Assembly (NCBI GenBank): GCA_903834785.1
Contig: CAILKP010000069.1
Span: 62,001-126,000 of the forward strand
Direction of reading: 5' to 3'
DNA: 64,000 nt
DNA from: an uncultured bacterium
GTDB lineage: Bacteria > Planctomycetota > Phycisphaerae > Phycisphaerales > UBA1924
Shown here: positions 17,197-27,110 of the stretch, piece by piece
Layout: each line of letters opens with the position of its first letter
How positions within the stretch are numbered: the first letter of the stretch is position 1
Notes under the pieces: model-generated
Seen by the model: only the letters and a program-made list of their open reading frames with translations
Databases searched by the model: none
What the model was told of the DNA's origin: nothing
Translations under genes and position numbers: made by a program

Positions 17197-20100
17197 ATGA
17201 AACACCCCCGCTCCGGCCAGTCGACGGGTCAATCCCTGCTTTCCGTGGCGGCGATGGCGGCCGCCCTTGCCGCATCTGCAGGCCTCACCACTCAGGTACG
17301 GGCCGAGGTCAAGCTGTACCCCGTCTTCCAGAGCGGCATGGTCCTCCAGCAGGAAGCGCCCGTCCAGTTCGGCGGCTCCGCTCGGCCCGGCGAGGTCATC
17401 ACGCTCACCGCCAGCTTCCCGCTGCGTCCGAACAAGGACGGCGACTCCGCCGCCCTCACCGCGACCGCCGGCCTCGACGGCCGCTGGGTCCTGCACACCG
17501 CCCTGCCCCGCACCGACGGCACGCCGCAGACCCTCACGTTCAAGGGCGACAACACCATCGTCCTGAGCGATGTCCTGCTCGGCGAAGTCTGGCTGGCCAG
17601 CGGTCAGAGCAACATGGAGTGGGCTCTGGCGGGCATCGGCGGCGGACGCCCCATGGGCCCCGGTGCAGCCATGCTCACCACCGCGGAGCAGGAGATCGCC
17701 AGGCCCCTTCCCCGCAACCTGCGGCTGCTCAACGTCCCGCGCGTCATCGCGCTGGACCCGGTCAAGGAACTTCCCGCCAAGTGGCAGCCCGCGACCAACG
17801 AGAACATCCGCGGCTTCTCCGGCGTCGGCCTGATGTTCGGCCGCGAGCTCGCCGAGCGGCTCAATGTTCCCGTCGGCATTGTCGAATCCGCCTGGGGCGG
17901 CACCCGGATCGAGACCTGGATGTCTCCCAAGCGACTCGCAGCCTCCGGCCTCGAGGGACCGATCTCGGAACTCGCCGGGATCGACCGCTTCACCGGCACC
18001 GTGGGCGAGGACCGCCTTCGCCGCGAGCTTGGCGAATGGTGGCGTGACATCGACACGGTCTCCGCGGCCAAGAACCCGCAGATCCGCGCTGGCGCGGGCG
18101 GCTGGGACCAGCCCGAGTTCACCGATGCCGGCTGGCGCGACATGAACGTGCCCGGCACCGTCGAGGGCGACCTGGCCAGCATGGACGGTCTGTTCTACTT
18201 CCGCCGCGAGGTGAGCATTCCCGAAAGCTGGGCTGGAAAGCCCGTCACCATCAACCTCGGCCCCATCGATGACCGCGACGATGTTCGCTTCAACGGCCGC
18301 ATCGTCGGCCGCACCTACCGCGGCGGCCAGTCGGCTGCACCCCGCCGCTACCGCGTCCCCGGCGAGCTGGTCACCGCAGGTCGTGCCGTGCTGGCCGTTC
18401 GCGTGCTGGACACCGGCGGCGCTGCCGGCATGGCGGGCGGACCTGAGCAGTACTCACTCACCCTCGACGGCACCAGCGAGAGCATCCCGCTGGCTGGCAC
18501 CTTCAAGCTGGCACCAGGCGCCAAGCTGGCCGACTTACCACCGGTGCCCACAAGCCCGCTGGACAACCCCAACACCATCGCCGCACTGGGCAAGGGCATG
18601 CTCGCCCCGCTCGACGGCCTTGGCATGCGTGGAGCCATCTGGTACCAGGGCGAGTCCAACGTCGGCCGCGCCGCGGCGTATGAGAAGCTCCAGCAGTTGT
18701 TCATCGAAGATCTCATCGAGATGAGCGGCAACCCGAATCTGGCCTTCTACCCCGTCGCCATCGCTCCCTTCCGCTACAACGGCAGCGATCAGGCCGCTTT
18801 CCTCCGCGAGGCCCAGCTCGCCGGGCTCAAGCCGCGAACAGGCTCCGCGAGCACCGGCGGCCGCGGGCTCGTCTCGACCCTGGATCTTGGTGACCACACC
18901 GACATCCACCCCGACAACAAGCAGGAAGTCGCTCGCCGCCTGGTGCTGCAAGCGATGGCAAAGACGTACGGCCGCAGCGAGATCAGCGCTGACGGGCCGC
19001 GCCCTGTTGAGTTCCGCTTCGATGCCGCGGCATGCACCATCGTGCTGGAAAGCACCGGTGGAGCCATCTCGCTTGACGATGGCGGCCGCGGCATGTTCGA
19101 ACTCGCCGGCGAGGATCGTGTCTTCTGGCCGGCGATCGCCACCGCCGTCACCGCGGTTCCCTCCGGCCCGGGACAGCGGCAGACACTGACCGTCCGCAGC
19201 AGCAAGGTGCCCAGGCCCGTTGCCGTGCGCTACGCCTTCATGGCCAGCCCTTACGCCACACTCCGCGATGCCAGCGGCATGACCGCCCTGAGCTTCCGCA
19301 GCGATGCCTGGGACAACGCCACGCACGGCCAAAGCGAGCGGACCGGCTACCTCAGCGATGAGCAAGGGCTGAACCCGATCAATCCGGCCGACTGGGTCGC
19401 CATCACCGGCAAGGGTGTCGCCGGCTCCGGCGAAGTGCTCGCACTTGACGGCAAGTCCAGCACGGTGCTGCGCAGCAAAGCGGCCCACCAGGATTACATC
19501 TTCGAGTTTGAGTGGACGATCCCGCGTGAGGACGGCGTCGCCTCGGTCATCCTCGACGCCTCGGAACTGCCCTCCACCGGCAGCCCAATGCCCTCTGGCA
19601 TCCGGCTGCGTCTCGGTGCAGGTCGCGGCAACCCGGTCATGCTTGTCGAGGGCGAACTCTCCGGTGTCGGCGGGGCAAAGGTCACCGCCATCGACGGCTA
19701 CGCCAAGGGCGACCGCATCCTTGCAAGTGAGAGAAGAACCCTGCCCGGCGGCAGCGGCCGCGGCGTGCCGCAGTGGAACCACTGTCGCGTCGAGCGCACC
19801 GGCGGGAATGATGGCCTGATCACGGTTGCCGTCAACGGCAAGGTCGTCACGCGCGCACGCTCCGGCGTGGCGGGCGGCGGCTTTGTCGCCATCGCCACCG
19901 GCAGCAGTGAGGGCGGCCCCGTCCAGTTCCGAAACATCCGCATCAAGGGAACCGGCCCCCGCGCCGAAGCGGGCTTCCGCTCGCTCTACAACGGGCAGGA
20001 CCTCACCGGCTGGAAGGCCACCGCCGCGCACCAGGGCCACTTCAAACCCACCGACTTCCGAATCGTCTTTGACGGCAAGGGTGAGGATCTCTGGAGCAGC

Positions 20101-20586
20101 GAGAGCTTCGGCAACTTCGAACTCGTCACCGACTGGCGCTGGACCGGCAAGGGTGAGCCGATGGAGCGTCCGGTGATCCTGCCCGACGGCAATCAGGCCA
20201 CCGACGGTGCGGGCAAACCGAAAGTCCAGACCGTGACTGATGCTGGCGACAGCGGCATCTACCTCCGCGGCTCCAGCAAGAGCCAGATCAACATGTGGTG
20301 CTGGCCGATCGGCTCGGGCGAGGTCTACGGCTATCGCACCGACGGTGCCATGTCCGCATCTGTCCGCGCCGGCGTCACACCCAAGGCCGTCGCCGATGCC
20401 CCGATCGGTCAGTGGAATCGCTTTGTCATCCGCATGACCGGCACGAAGCTCTCCGTCACGCTCAACGGCGTCACTGTCCTGACCGATGCCGACCTGCCCG
20501 GCGTTGCCGCCAGCGGCCCCATCGCGCTGCAGAAGCACGACGGGGCCGTCGAGTTTGCCAACATCTTCGTCCGCCCGATCAAATAA
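17197..20586 (+). CDS. Sialate O-acetylesterase fused to two DUF1080 domains
   Basis: A 1129-aa exported protein starting at ATG 17197, with a signal peptide (about 1-38, ending QVRAE). Residues about 40-590 form a SASA-type esterase: the serine motif SGQSNMEW near residue 136, ESAWGGTRIETW, GAIWYQGESN near 481 and the DIHP acid/base region near 568. A beta-sandwich (about 330-440) is inserted between the motifs. Two concanavalin-like DUF1080 domains follow (about 725-925 and 927-1129); the second opens FRSLYNGQDLTGW. DUF1080 proteins act as 3-keto-disaccharide hydrolases or carbohydrate binders. The likely role is deacetylation and breakdown of acetylated polysaccharide outside the cytoplasm. 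Confidence 0.88.
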   Translation: MKHPRSGQSTGQSLLSVAAMAAALAASAGLTTQVRAEVKLYPVFQSGMVLQQEAPVQFGGSARPGEVITLTASFPLRPNKDGDSAALTATAGLDGRWVLHTALPRTDGTPQTLTFKGDNTIVLSDVLLGEVWLASGQSNMEWALAGIGGGRPMGPGAAMLTTAEQEIARPLPRNLRLLNVPRVIALDPVKELPAKWQPATNENIRGFSGVGLMFGRELAERLNVPVGIVESAWGGTRIETWMSPKRLAASGLEGPISELAGIDRFTGTVGEDRLRRELGEWWRDIDTVSAAKNPQIRAGAGGWDQPEFTDAGWRDMNVPGTVEGDLASMDGLFYFRREVSIPESWAGKPVTINLGPIDDRDDVRFNGRIVGRTYRGGQSAAPRRYRVPGELVTAGRAVLAVRVLDTGGAAGMAGGPEQYSLTLDGTSESIPLAGTFKLAPGAKLADLPPVPTSPLDNPNTIAALGKGMLAPLDGLGMRGAIWYQGESNVGRAAAYEKLQQLFIEDLIEMSGNPNLAFYPVAIAPFRYNGSDQAAFLREAQLAGLKPRTGSASTGGRGLVSTLDLGDHTDIHPDNKQEVARRLVLQAMAKTYGRSEISADGPRPVEFRFDAAACTIVLESTGGAISLDDGGRGMFELAGEDRVFWPAIATAVTAVPSGPGQRQTLTVRSSKVPRPVAVRYAFMASPYATLRDASGMTALSFRSDAWDNATHGQSERTGYLSDEQGLNPINPADWVAITGKGVAGSGEVLALDGKSSTVLRSKAAHQDYIFEFEWTIPREDGVASVILDASELPSTGSPMPSGIRLRLGAGRGNPVMLVEGELSGVGGAKVTAIDGYAKGDRILASERRTLPGGSGRGVPQWNHCRVERTGGNDGLITVAVNGKVVTRARSGVAGGGFVAIATGSSEGGPVQFRNIRIKGTGPRAEAGFRSLYNGQDLTGWKATAAHQGHFKPTDFRIVFDGKGEDLWSSESFGNFELVTDWRWTGKGEPMERPVILPDGNQATDGAGKPKVQTVTDAGDSGIYLRGSSKSQINMWCWPIGSGEVYGYRTDGAMSASVRAGVTPKAVADAPIGQWNRFVIRMTGTKLSVTLNGVTVLTDADLPGVAASGPIALQKHDGAVEFANIFVRPIK

Positions 20587-20594
20587 GCTGGAAT

Positions 20595-20620
20595 GCACGC
20601 CAGCGAAAGCGTGCGGCTTT
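20595..20620 (+). terminator. Weak hairpin between convergent genes
   Basis: GCACGC pairs with GCGTGC around an 8-base loop, followed by GGCTTT. It sits in the 42-base gap between two convergent large genes. Confidence 0.4.
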
Positions 20621-20628
20621 CCGCCACT

Positions 20629-23133
20629 TCAGCAGCCGACCGCGAACGCGTTGATGAAGGCGATGAAGTCGGTACCGTCGATGGTGCCGTCCGGACCACC
20701 CTCCGGTAGCGCGGAGCTGCCGCCGCCGGCTACGTCCGCTACCGGATCAACCGCCGCATCGCCGATGCCGAAACTGTTGATGAAGGCGATGAAGTCCGAG
20801 CCGTCAACCGTGCCGTCGAGCGTCACATCCGCCAGGCAGGCCGCTGGAACCGGAGGGGTCACGACGACCACGACATCCGCCGAGGACAGTGTCGCGCACG
20901 GTCCGGTGACCACGAGGTTGTACACCCCGGAATCCGAAACGGCGGCAGGGTTGATCTGCAGCGTCGAATCGCTCACGCCGATGGCGTTGGCCGAGGTGAT
21001 GCTGCTGCTGTTGCGCAGCCACGAGTACGTCAGCGGTCCGGTGCCCGTGACCGTGGCGGCCAGCGAGAGCGACTGCCCCTCCTCGATCGTGATGCTCGCG
21101 GGCAGGCCGCTGATCACCGGGCAAGCACGAATGTTCAGCCCGCCGACCAGCGTCACCGCTCCGTCAGTGGTCACAACCCGCAGATCGCGGGGCCCATCGG
21201 CAGCACCGGGGGCGATCACCGCCGAAAGGCCGGTGATGGTCGTGCCGAGATAGTCGACCACCGGCGTGCCGGTGATCGTCACACCGCCGCCGGGAACTGT
21301 CACCCCCGCGGCGGTGATGCCGCGGAAGTTCGTGCCGGTGATCACCAGCGGAACAGTCGAACCCGTATTCGCGTTGGAGGGAATGACCGAACTCACCGTC
21401 GACGTCGCACCGGTGACCACAACGGTGATCGTGTCCGTCGCCGTCTTTGCGTTGGAATCCGTCACGCGGAGCGTGGCGTTAAACGTTCCGTTGGTCACGT
21501 ACGTGCGGAACACGGACGACCCGTTGACCTCAAAGGTCCCGTCGTTGGTAAAGTCCCACGCGTACGAGGAGATGGAACCCTCGTTGGCGTAGCTGTTCAG
21601 GCTGCCGTAGAAGTAGGCCCGCGTATTGGCCGCGACGCGCTTGTTCACGCCGGCGATAGCCGTCGGTGGCGCCGTCTCTGTGGCCACGCGCAGCGTCAAT
21701 GTGTACAGCTGCACGATGCCATTGGCCGAGTCGTTCGGGCCGACATCGTAAACACGCACCCAGTACGTGCCCGCGTCGAGCGTCCCGGCGGAGATCAGCT
21801 CCGTGCCGCCGTTGGTGTTTGCATTTGCTGTCAGCAGCACCGTCGCGCCGTTGGTTCCGTTGCGCAGCTCAAGGGCAAGATTGCCCGCGCTCGACGCGTC
21901 CTCGTTCGTGCCCGTCGTCGGGTTGCACCCGCTGGTCTGGTTCAGCGCCAGATAGGTACCGCCGGTCGGGGCTGCGGTGATGCTCACCGTCTGCGGGCTC
22001 GAGAGTGTGAAGCGGAACCAGTCCGCTCCACTGGGATTCGACGCCGCGAACTGCCCATTGGTCGACAGTTCCTTCTCGACGACGCTCTTAAGCAGCGGGC
22101 TCGTCAGATCACCAAAGTTCCGCGCCGTCGCGCCCGTGGCGTTCCCGGCGAAGCGATCGCCATACGCCCGCTGCGCACCCCGACGGTCATCGGTCGCCAC
22201 CATATCAAACGCCGTGTTGGCAAACGGCTCCATCAGCTTGGTGTTCACACACGGGGTCTGGTGGCCCAGCCCCAGCCCATGGCCGTGCTCGTGCGCCACC
22301 ACGTTGCGGAAGTACCGAAAGGTGCTGCCCGACTGCGAAAAGGTATTGGTCGCCGCGGCGAAGTAGTTGGAGTTGATCGTCATGTCCCCGCCGCCGTTGG
22401 GGTAGTAGTTGTACGCAAGCACCCCGGTCGTCCCCTGAGGCACCGACCCGATGCGGATATCGCCGACCGACGACCGGCGGCTGGTGATGTTGTCCATAGC
22501 GACGCCGCTGTCGGCCACCTCCGTGTACGTCAGCCCTGCGTTGCGACGCCAACTCGCCAGGCCCTGACGGATCAGCTCCCGGCCCTGGTCCAGGTTGGTC
22601 GCGCCGAACAGGCCGGTGATGTCCGCCGAAAGCTGGTTGGCCGCCTGTGCCGCACTGGGGTTGCCCCACAGTGTCCCGTCCGCCGGGAACGAGTACGTCA
22701 GGTTTGCTCTGGTCCCGTACTGCGAGGGGTTGCTCGCCTGATTGACCTGCACGCCGTTACCCGTCCAGACCGTGTTGTCCACGTTGAACATCGGCACGAC
22801 GTTGCCGAAGGCGAACTCCGCCGGAGGACGGGCGTTGTAGTTCGCCATGATGTACTCAAGCTGCTCGACGGTCAGGTTATCCGCAAAGCAGTGCATACCC
22901 GTAATGAACCGCGGGTTGTGCGCCGCCATCGCATTCATAGCTCCGTTGAGCTTGTCCTTGCTGATGACCTGCTGCCGCAGCGCCGAGCGACTCACCAGCC
23001 GGTCACCCCGACCGGCGATGGCCACGTGCTGCATCCCGCAGCCGTCGGCGCACACCGCCGTGCCAGCCGGCAGTTCAGTGGCAGTCGGCAGGGCCAGTCC
23101 GGCCAGGGTCATCAGCAGGGATGCGCTCATCAT
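20629..23133 (-). CDS. Matrixin-like metalloprotease with PKD, IPT, Ig domains and GC-type dockerin
   Basis: An 834-aa secreted protein; ATG 23133 follows GGAG by nine bases and opens a signal peptide. The zinc motif HEHGHGLGLGH (from H281) fits HExxHxxGxxH, with a downstream KLMEPF Met-turn, as in matrixins/metzincins. After the peptidase come a pre-peptidase-C-terminal-like domain (about 360-485), a PKD-like domain (about 490-570), an IPT/TIG-like domain (about 575-660) and an Ig-like domain (about 665-745). The C-terminus is a GC-type dockerin: two half-repeats (DGTVDGSDFIAFINSF and DGTIDGTDFIAFINAF) ending Gly-Cys-stop. It is probably a surface-anchored or exported protease. Confidence 0.88.
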   Translation of the reverse strand: MMSASLLMTLAGLALPTATELPAGTAVCADGCGMQHVAIAGRGDRLVSRSALRQQVISKDKLNGAMNAMAAHNPRFITGMHCFADNLTVEQLEYIMANYNARPPAEFAFGNVVPMFNVDNTVWTGNGVQVNQASNPSQYGTRANLTYSFPADGTLWGNPSAAQAANQLSADITGLFGATNLDQGRELIRQGLASWRRNAGLTYTEVADSGVAMDNITSRRSSVGDIRIGSVPQGTTGVLAYNYYPNGGGDMTINSNYFAAATNTFSQSGSTFRYFRNVVAHEHGHGLGLGHQTPCVNTKLMEPFANTAFDMVATDDRRGAQRAYGDRFAGNATGATARNFGDLTSPLLKSVVEKELSTNGQFAASNPSGADWFRFTLSSPQTVSITAAPTGGTYLALNQTSGCNPTTGTNEDASSAGNLALELRNGTNGATVLLTANANTNGGTELISAGTLDAGTYWVRVYDVGPNDSANGIVQLYTLTLRVATETAPPTAIAGVNKRVAANTRAYFYGSLNSYANEGSISSYAWDFTNDGTFEVNGSSVFRTYVTNGTFNATLRVTDSNAKTATDTITVVVTGATSTVSSVIPSNANTGSTVPLVITGTNFRGITAAGVTVPGGGVTITGTPVVDYLGTTITGLSAVIAPGAADGPRDLRVVTTDGAVTLVGGLNIRACPVISGLPASITIEEGQSLSLAATVTGTGPLTYSWLRNSSSITSANAIGVSDSTLQINPAAVSDSGVYNLVVTGPCATLSSADVVVVVTPPVPAACLADVTLDGTVDGSDFIAFINSFGIGDAAVDPVADVAGGGSSALPEGGPDGTIDGTDFIAFINAFAVGC

Positions 23134-23659
23134 TTCAGGAGTCTCCACGATTCAAAAGGACACAGTCAGCGGTCTCGACTTGCCACCACATCCCCGCAAC
23201 GGACCTGATCAACAGGAGCCCGCGGCGGGTGTTCGGTGGCACTCAAGTCGGGTTGGAACAAAAACAACGCCATGCCCGAGCCAGACCGCCCAGACAGGAT
23301 GCCCTACTAGACGCAAACTGCCAGCTCCCAGTTCCAGAAAATTCACAAAACACAAATACGCCCATGACCGGGCAATCTGGGCAAGCTCCTTGAGCGGTCA
23401 ACAGGTCCGAATATGCACCCTTACGGCCACGGATTCCTCCCCGAAAACAGGGGTGAAAGAAACTTGTCACTTCCGCTCCTTGCAACGCCGCACACCCGGG
23501 GTATCTTGCACGTATCAAGACGCGGTTTCGGCAAGCGTTACGCGACCCGGACCGATGCATTGGTAGCCGAGCCGGACTCCACCCGGTGGCTCCGTCTCGG
23601 CAGCTCGCCAGTCCTCTGCCCTTTCCTCCCCTCCCCGCAGCATTGCACACGGAGCCGGC
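23134..23659. other. Non-coding region between divergent protease and kinase genes
   Basis: No supported gene. It must hold the promoters of both the protease (minus) and the APH-like gene (plus). A small hairpin (CCCC-GAAAACA-GGGG, about 23437-23451) is visible; no clear -35/-10 pair was found. Confidence 0.3.
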
Positions 23660-24760
23660 ATGGATCGAGAAGCGCCGCCGCACACGACCGACTGCCTTGG
23701 GGCATCTCTGGTCCCAGCACTTGTCGAGGCAACAGGCGGACGACTCCGGGATGTTCAGTTCTTCAGATCAATCTGGCAGCGCGGCGGGGCATCCACCGCA
23801 CTCGGCAAGTTTGCGTCCAGCGACGGCCTGATCGACGTCGTCATCAAACTCCCCATCGCCTACAACGAGTACCGCTGGGGCCGCGAGCTGGCCGCTGCCG
23901 CCGGGGATGACCCGCACAGCCCGGTACCCCGCGTACTGGCCGGCGGGCTCGAACTCGGCGGCTACGACCTGGCTTGGCTCATCGTCGAAAAACTCAGCGG
24001 CCACGTCGTGCCCACCGGCGTCAGCCAGGCCCCACCGGTGGAGGCCGACCAGTGCGCCTACCCCGACCGCCGCAGCGAGAACTGCGCCGCCATCCAGAGC
24101 ATGCTCCTCGCCGTCGCCAAGATGCAGTTCTTGGCCGAGCGAATCCGCCCCATTGAGGAACTTGACCTGGGCAAGGGAAGCGAGTGGGAACGCGCTATCG
24201 CCTCCAGCCGCGAGGCCGTCCGCCGTGCCACCTTCCCCGACAGCCAGAAGTGGCACAACCAGCTCAAAGCCGTTGCCCGCAACCTGCCCAGCCTGCTCCT
24301 CCGCTGGACGCACCGCGGCGTCAACGCCTGGTGCCACGGTGATCTGCACCCCGGCAACGCCATGTGCCGCCCCGGCGTGCCCCCGCTGTGCCTGTCCACC
24401 GCCGGCGGCTTCTCTCCCGACACCGGCCTGCCCAACATCACTGTTGAGCGCCCGCCGTGTGTGCTCATTGACCTGGCGCTGGTCCACCCCGGCCACTGGC
24501 TCGAGGATGCCATGTATCTCGAGCGCGTCTTCTGGGGCCGCCAGCACCTGCTGGGCAACATCAACACTTTGAAGTGCCTGGCCGCGTACCGCCGCCAACT
24601 GGGCCTGCCCTGCACCGGTGACTACGGCCTGCTTGCTAACGTGAGACGCGTCCTGACCGCCGCCGCGGCACCAGGCCTGTTCGAGCGCGAGGGCAACGTC
24701 GGCTATCTGCGCCACGCCCTGGGACTCATCGAACGCATCCTGCCTGCCGTGGCGCACTGA
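23660..24760 (+). CDS. Aminoglycoside-phosphotransferase-family kinase
   Basis: A 366-aa protein with a kinase-like fold. GGAG lies six bases upstream of ATG 23660. An N-lobe Lys (VVIKLP) and a C-lobe catalytic motif CHGDLHPGNAM (Brenner motif HGDxxxxN) are followed by VLIDLALVHPGHWLEDAMYL, which stands where the metal-binding DxD/DFG-like motif lies. These are the APH/choline-kinase family landmarks. The family phosphorylates small molecules such as aminoglycosides, choline, homoserine or sugars; no substrate can be assigned. The Lys-to-catalytic-loop distance (about 175 residues) is a little long, with an insert around 110-140. Confidence 0.78.
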   Translation: MDREAPPHTTDCLGASLVPALVEATGGRLRDVQFFRSIWQRGGASTALGKFASSDGLIDVVIKLPIAYNEYRWGRELAAAAGDDPHSPVPRVLAGGLELGGYDLAWLIVEKLSGHVVPTGVSQAPPVEADQCAYPDRRSENCAAIQSMLLAVAKMQFLAERIRPIEELDLGKGSEWERAIASSREAVRRATFPDSQKWHNQLKAVARNLPSLLLRWTHRGVNAWCHGDLHPGNAMCRPGVPPLCLSTAGGFSPDTGLPNITVERPPCVLIDLALVHPGHWLEDAMYLERVFWGRQHLLGNINTLKCLAAYRRQLGLPCTGDYGLLANVRRVLTAAAAPGLFEREGNVGYLRHALGLIERILPAVAH

Positions 24761-24775
24761 TGCGACGTCAACGTC

Positions 24776-25087
24776 TCAATCCTCCGCCGAGATCGACTTC
24801 GGCCCCGCCTTGCCCGCCACACGCTCCATGTAGCCCTTGCCCTTGCGCTCGTACTTGGTAAAGCCCAGCCGCTCAAGGTTCTTGTTGCTCAGCGTGCTCT
24901 TTTCCTTCGTCGGGCTCCACTTGCCGGCGATGGCCGGAGCCACGATCGCCCGGCGGCACGGCTTACCCGTCTCGGGGTGCTTGGTCAGCGGGGCGTCCTT
25001 CATCATCTGAACGATCTCGAAGGTCTCGCCCGTCGGCTCGGCCTTGTCACCCTTGCCCGAGAGGATTTCGTACAGATAAGTCGGCAT
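24776..25087 (-). CDS. FmdB-like small protein without zinc cysteines
   Basis: A 103-aa protein starting at ATG 25087 with MPTYLYEI, close to the MPTYEYRC opening of FmdB-family zinc ribbons. The next block (ETFEIVQMMKDAPLTKHPETGKPCRRAI) also follows the FmdB plan (FE..Q.....PL..CPECGG..RR). But the two CxxC pairs are absent; a single Cys remains. The C-terminal half is Lys-rich. FmdB was proposed as a regulator of formamidase; function here is unknown. The weak CTCTGGG upstream is a poor Shine-Dalgarno match. Confidence 0.7.
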   Translation of the reverse strand: MPTYLYEILSGKGDKAEPTGETFEIVQMMKDAPLTKHPETGKPCRRAIVAPAIAGKWSPTKEKSTLSNKNLERLGFTKYERKGKGYMERVAGKAGPKSISAED

Positions 25088-25210
25088 CCCAGAGTCTACG
25101 ACGCCACCCCCGCCAGGGTGCGGCGGCACACCGCCGTGAGCCCGCACGCCACAGCAACCGCCGGACCCATCGGCAGCCGCAGGACCGGATAACTCACCTG
25201 TTGCTCGCAA

Positions 25211-26770
25211 CTACCGCACGCCCACCCGGGCGTGCGCACCGACCACCTCAACCAGCGGCATCGGCAGCCGCCCGCCCAACCGCTTGACCAGCGGTCGCAA
25301 CGCAACGTCGGCCGCATCCGGAAGCTCCAAGTCCTCGTCCATCGCCACCGGACTGGTCTCAACGATGCCGCTCTCCGCCGGCTGGATGTGGTACCGCTCG
25401 TCAGGCCGGTTGCCCTGGGAAGCCGCCAGCAGATCCGGCACCCGAGCTGCCCACGTGTGGTCGCGGTGTACCCGCCGGCATCCGGCGGCTGCAATCTCAT
25501 CGGCCAGTTCCGGACGTGCGATCGCCTCACGAACCTGGGCCGCCGCCAGTGCAGGATGGTCAAAGGTCATCACTTCCTGGCCGGGGGTCAGCAGTTCGCC
25601 AAGACCTCGCCGCGCGGCACACAGGCACGCCGTGCCGGCGCCAGCGATCTCCAGCGGTTTGATATTGGTTCCCACATCATCCCGCCACCGCATCACGTTC
25701 AACCCCAGCCGCGCCTGCTGATACGCCGCCGGCTGGGCGGTGTGAGCCAGCCGGCCTGCATCGATCACGCGCTCATCCCCGGCGGCAAAGCCCCACGCCG
25801 CCCAGGAAGCCCCGCCGAAGCAGAGCGTCCGGAACCGCCGCGCCAGATACGCGTAGGTAAAAGGCCGCTCCCAGTGCTCGATGCTCCGGAGGATCTCCGC
25901 GGCGGCAAGGTAATTGCTAGGCTGGCTGAGAAGCCGGTCGATGTCCGCCGCCAGCTCCGGACGCGTGGCCCGAAGTGTGCGCAGCCGCTGAAGAACCGGG
26001 CGGTCCCGTGTCGCCAGTTGCGACTCGATGAGCACATCCAGCAGGACCAGCGACAGCCCCCGCCAGCAGGCGTGCTGACTCAGCGTCCGACGCACACGAT
26101 CGGCCTCATCCTGCCGAATCGCCTCAACGTCCGGCACTTCGCTGCCGAGTTCCTCGACCATCAGTTCCGTCGGTGCCGGGTCCCCATCAACCGCCGAGAA
26201 GGCCAGATCAAACCGCCGCGCCGCCGAGCGTACCGAGCGTGAAGACGGACAGAAGGTCTCCGGATTGAACCCGTGCGGCACCACCGCAGCGTGTGCGAAG
26301 CCCAGCACATCCGTGATTTCCTCTGCTGTCCCGGCGTTGTTCACCACACTCCGCAGCGACGGCGAGCCGAAAATCCCGGTCGGCAGCCAGTCCACGGCGA
26401 CCCCACCGTCGGCCACGTGCGGGGCGTCCAGCCAGTACATCACGTGCGGCACATCCACCTGATCAAACAGCGTGTGCGGACGATGACGGTCAAACACACC
26501 CTGCGACCGCGAGAACGTGTGCAGAGCCGAGGACCACATCCCCAGCGTCAGGTCGATGTGCTGCTGCTGCAGCAGATCGTGCAACTGGCGCGTCGCGTGG
26601 CTGATCAGGACATGCCGGTCCTCGGGCGACGCTGCCTGATCCACCGCCCGCCACACCTGGCCCAGGTCGGCCTCCAGCACCTCATGGCCGGCGGTGCGAA
26701 ATCCCGCCGCCATGTCAAGCATGATGGATCGGGACACGTCGCCAGGATGAACAAAGAACAATGCACGCAC
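25211..26770 (-). CDS. CgeB-like glycosyltransferase-family protein
   Basis: A 519-aa protein starting at GTG 26770. Residues about 1-130 resemble the N-terminal Rossmann domain of CgeB/YkvP proteins (MRALFFVHPGDVSRSIMLDM). The C-terminal block (about 355-450) has the CgeB-type GT-B features: LGLNVMRWRDDVGTNIKPLE, EIAGAGTACLCA, GQEVMTFDHP and a final HTWAARVPDLL helix. Such proteins transfer sugars in spore-coat or surface-glycan contexts. The acceptor is unknown and no glycan cluster surrounds it. The central part (200-340) is variable. Confidence 0.7.
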   Translation of the reverse strand: MRALFFVHPGDVSRSIMLDMAAGFRTAGHEVLEADLGQVWRAVDQAASPEDRHVLISHATRQLHDLLQQQHIDLTLGMWSSALHTFSRSQGVFDRHRPHTLFDQVDVPHVMYWLDAPHVADGGVAVDWLPTGIFGSPSLRSVVNNAGTAEEITDVLGFAHAAVVPHGFNPETFCPSSRSVRSAARRFDLAFSAVDGDPAPTELMVEELGSEVPDVEAIRQDEADRVRRTLSQHACWRGLSLVLLDVLIESQLATRDRPVLQRLRTLRATRPELAADIDRLLSQPSNYLAAAEILRSIEHWERPFTYAYLARRFRTLCFGGASWAAWGFAAGDERVIDAGRLAHTAQPAAYQQARLGLNVMRWRDDVGTNIKPLEIAGAGTACLCAARRGLGELLTPGQEVMTFDHPALAAAQVREAIARPELADEIAAAGCRRVHRDHTWAARVPDLLAASQGNRPDERYHIQPAESGIVETSPVAMDEDLELPDAADVALRPLVKRLGGRLPMPLVEVVGAHARVGVR

Positions 26771-27110
26771 AGTTCACCGCCATGTAAGAGCTTCAAACGG
26801 CCGTGTCTATCGGTACCGAAGTTCCGATTGATTGAGAACTTGCCGTGAGGAACCATGATCCCAATGCGGGAAGCCACCCAAAGGACGCCCACCAAATCCG
26901 GGGAAACCCTGGATTTTCGGTCAATAATAACGCCAAATTCGACCAATAAACGACTATGTGGTCCAAAATTCAGATTTTTTATGCCTGTCCCAAGGCCGCC
27001 CTGAGGTGCTCACCCCAAGGCGCAACTGGCATGCGTGATCGCGCAAAGACCGCGCGTTGCCTGGGCCTCTCAGAGAGCTCCACCACTAAACCTGCGCATC
27101 AAGCCGGTGC
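26771..27110. other. Relatively AT-rich intergenic region
   Basis: No gene is supported. The region is AT-richer than its surroundings, with runs such as TCAATAATAAC near 26920 and a T6 run near 26975. A 6-bp dyad, AAGTTC-N11-GAACTT (26819-26841), lies about 50 bases upstream of the GTG of the CgeB-like gene and could be an operator. Confidence 0.35.

Noticed and set aside
18535-20598. A long open frame (687 codons) on the strand opposite the esterase/DUF1080 gene
   Set aside because: It is a G+C-driven shadow: the plus strand carries recognisable domains throughout, while the antisense translation has no domain and odd composition.
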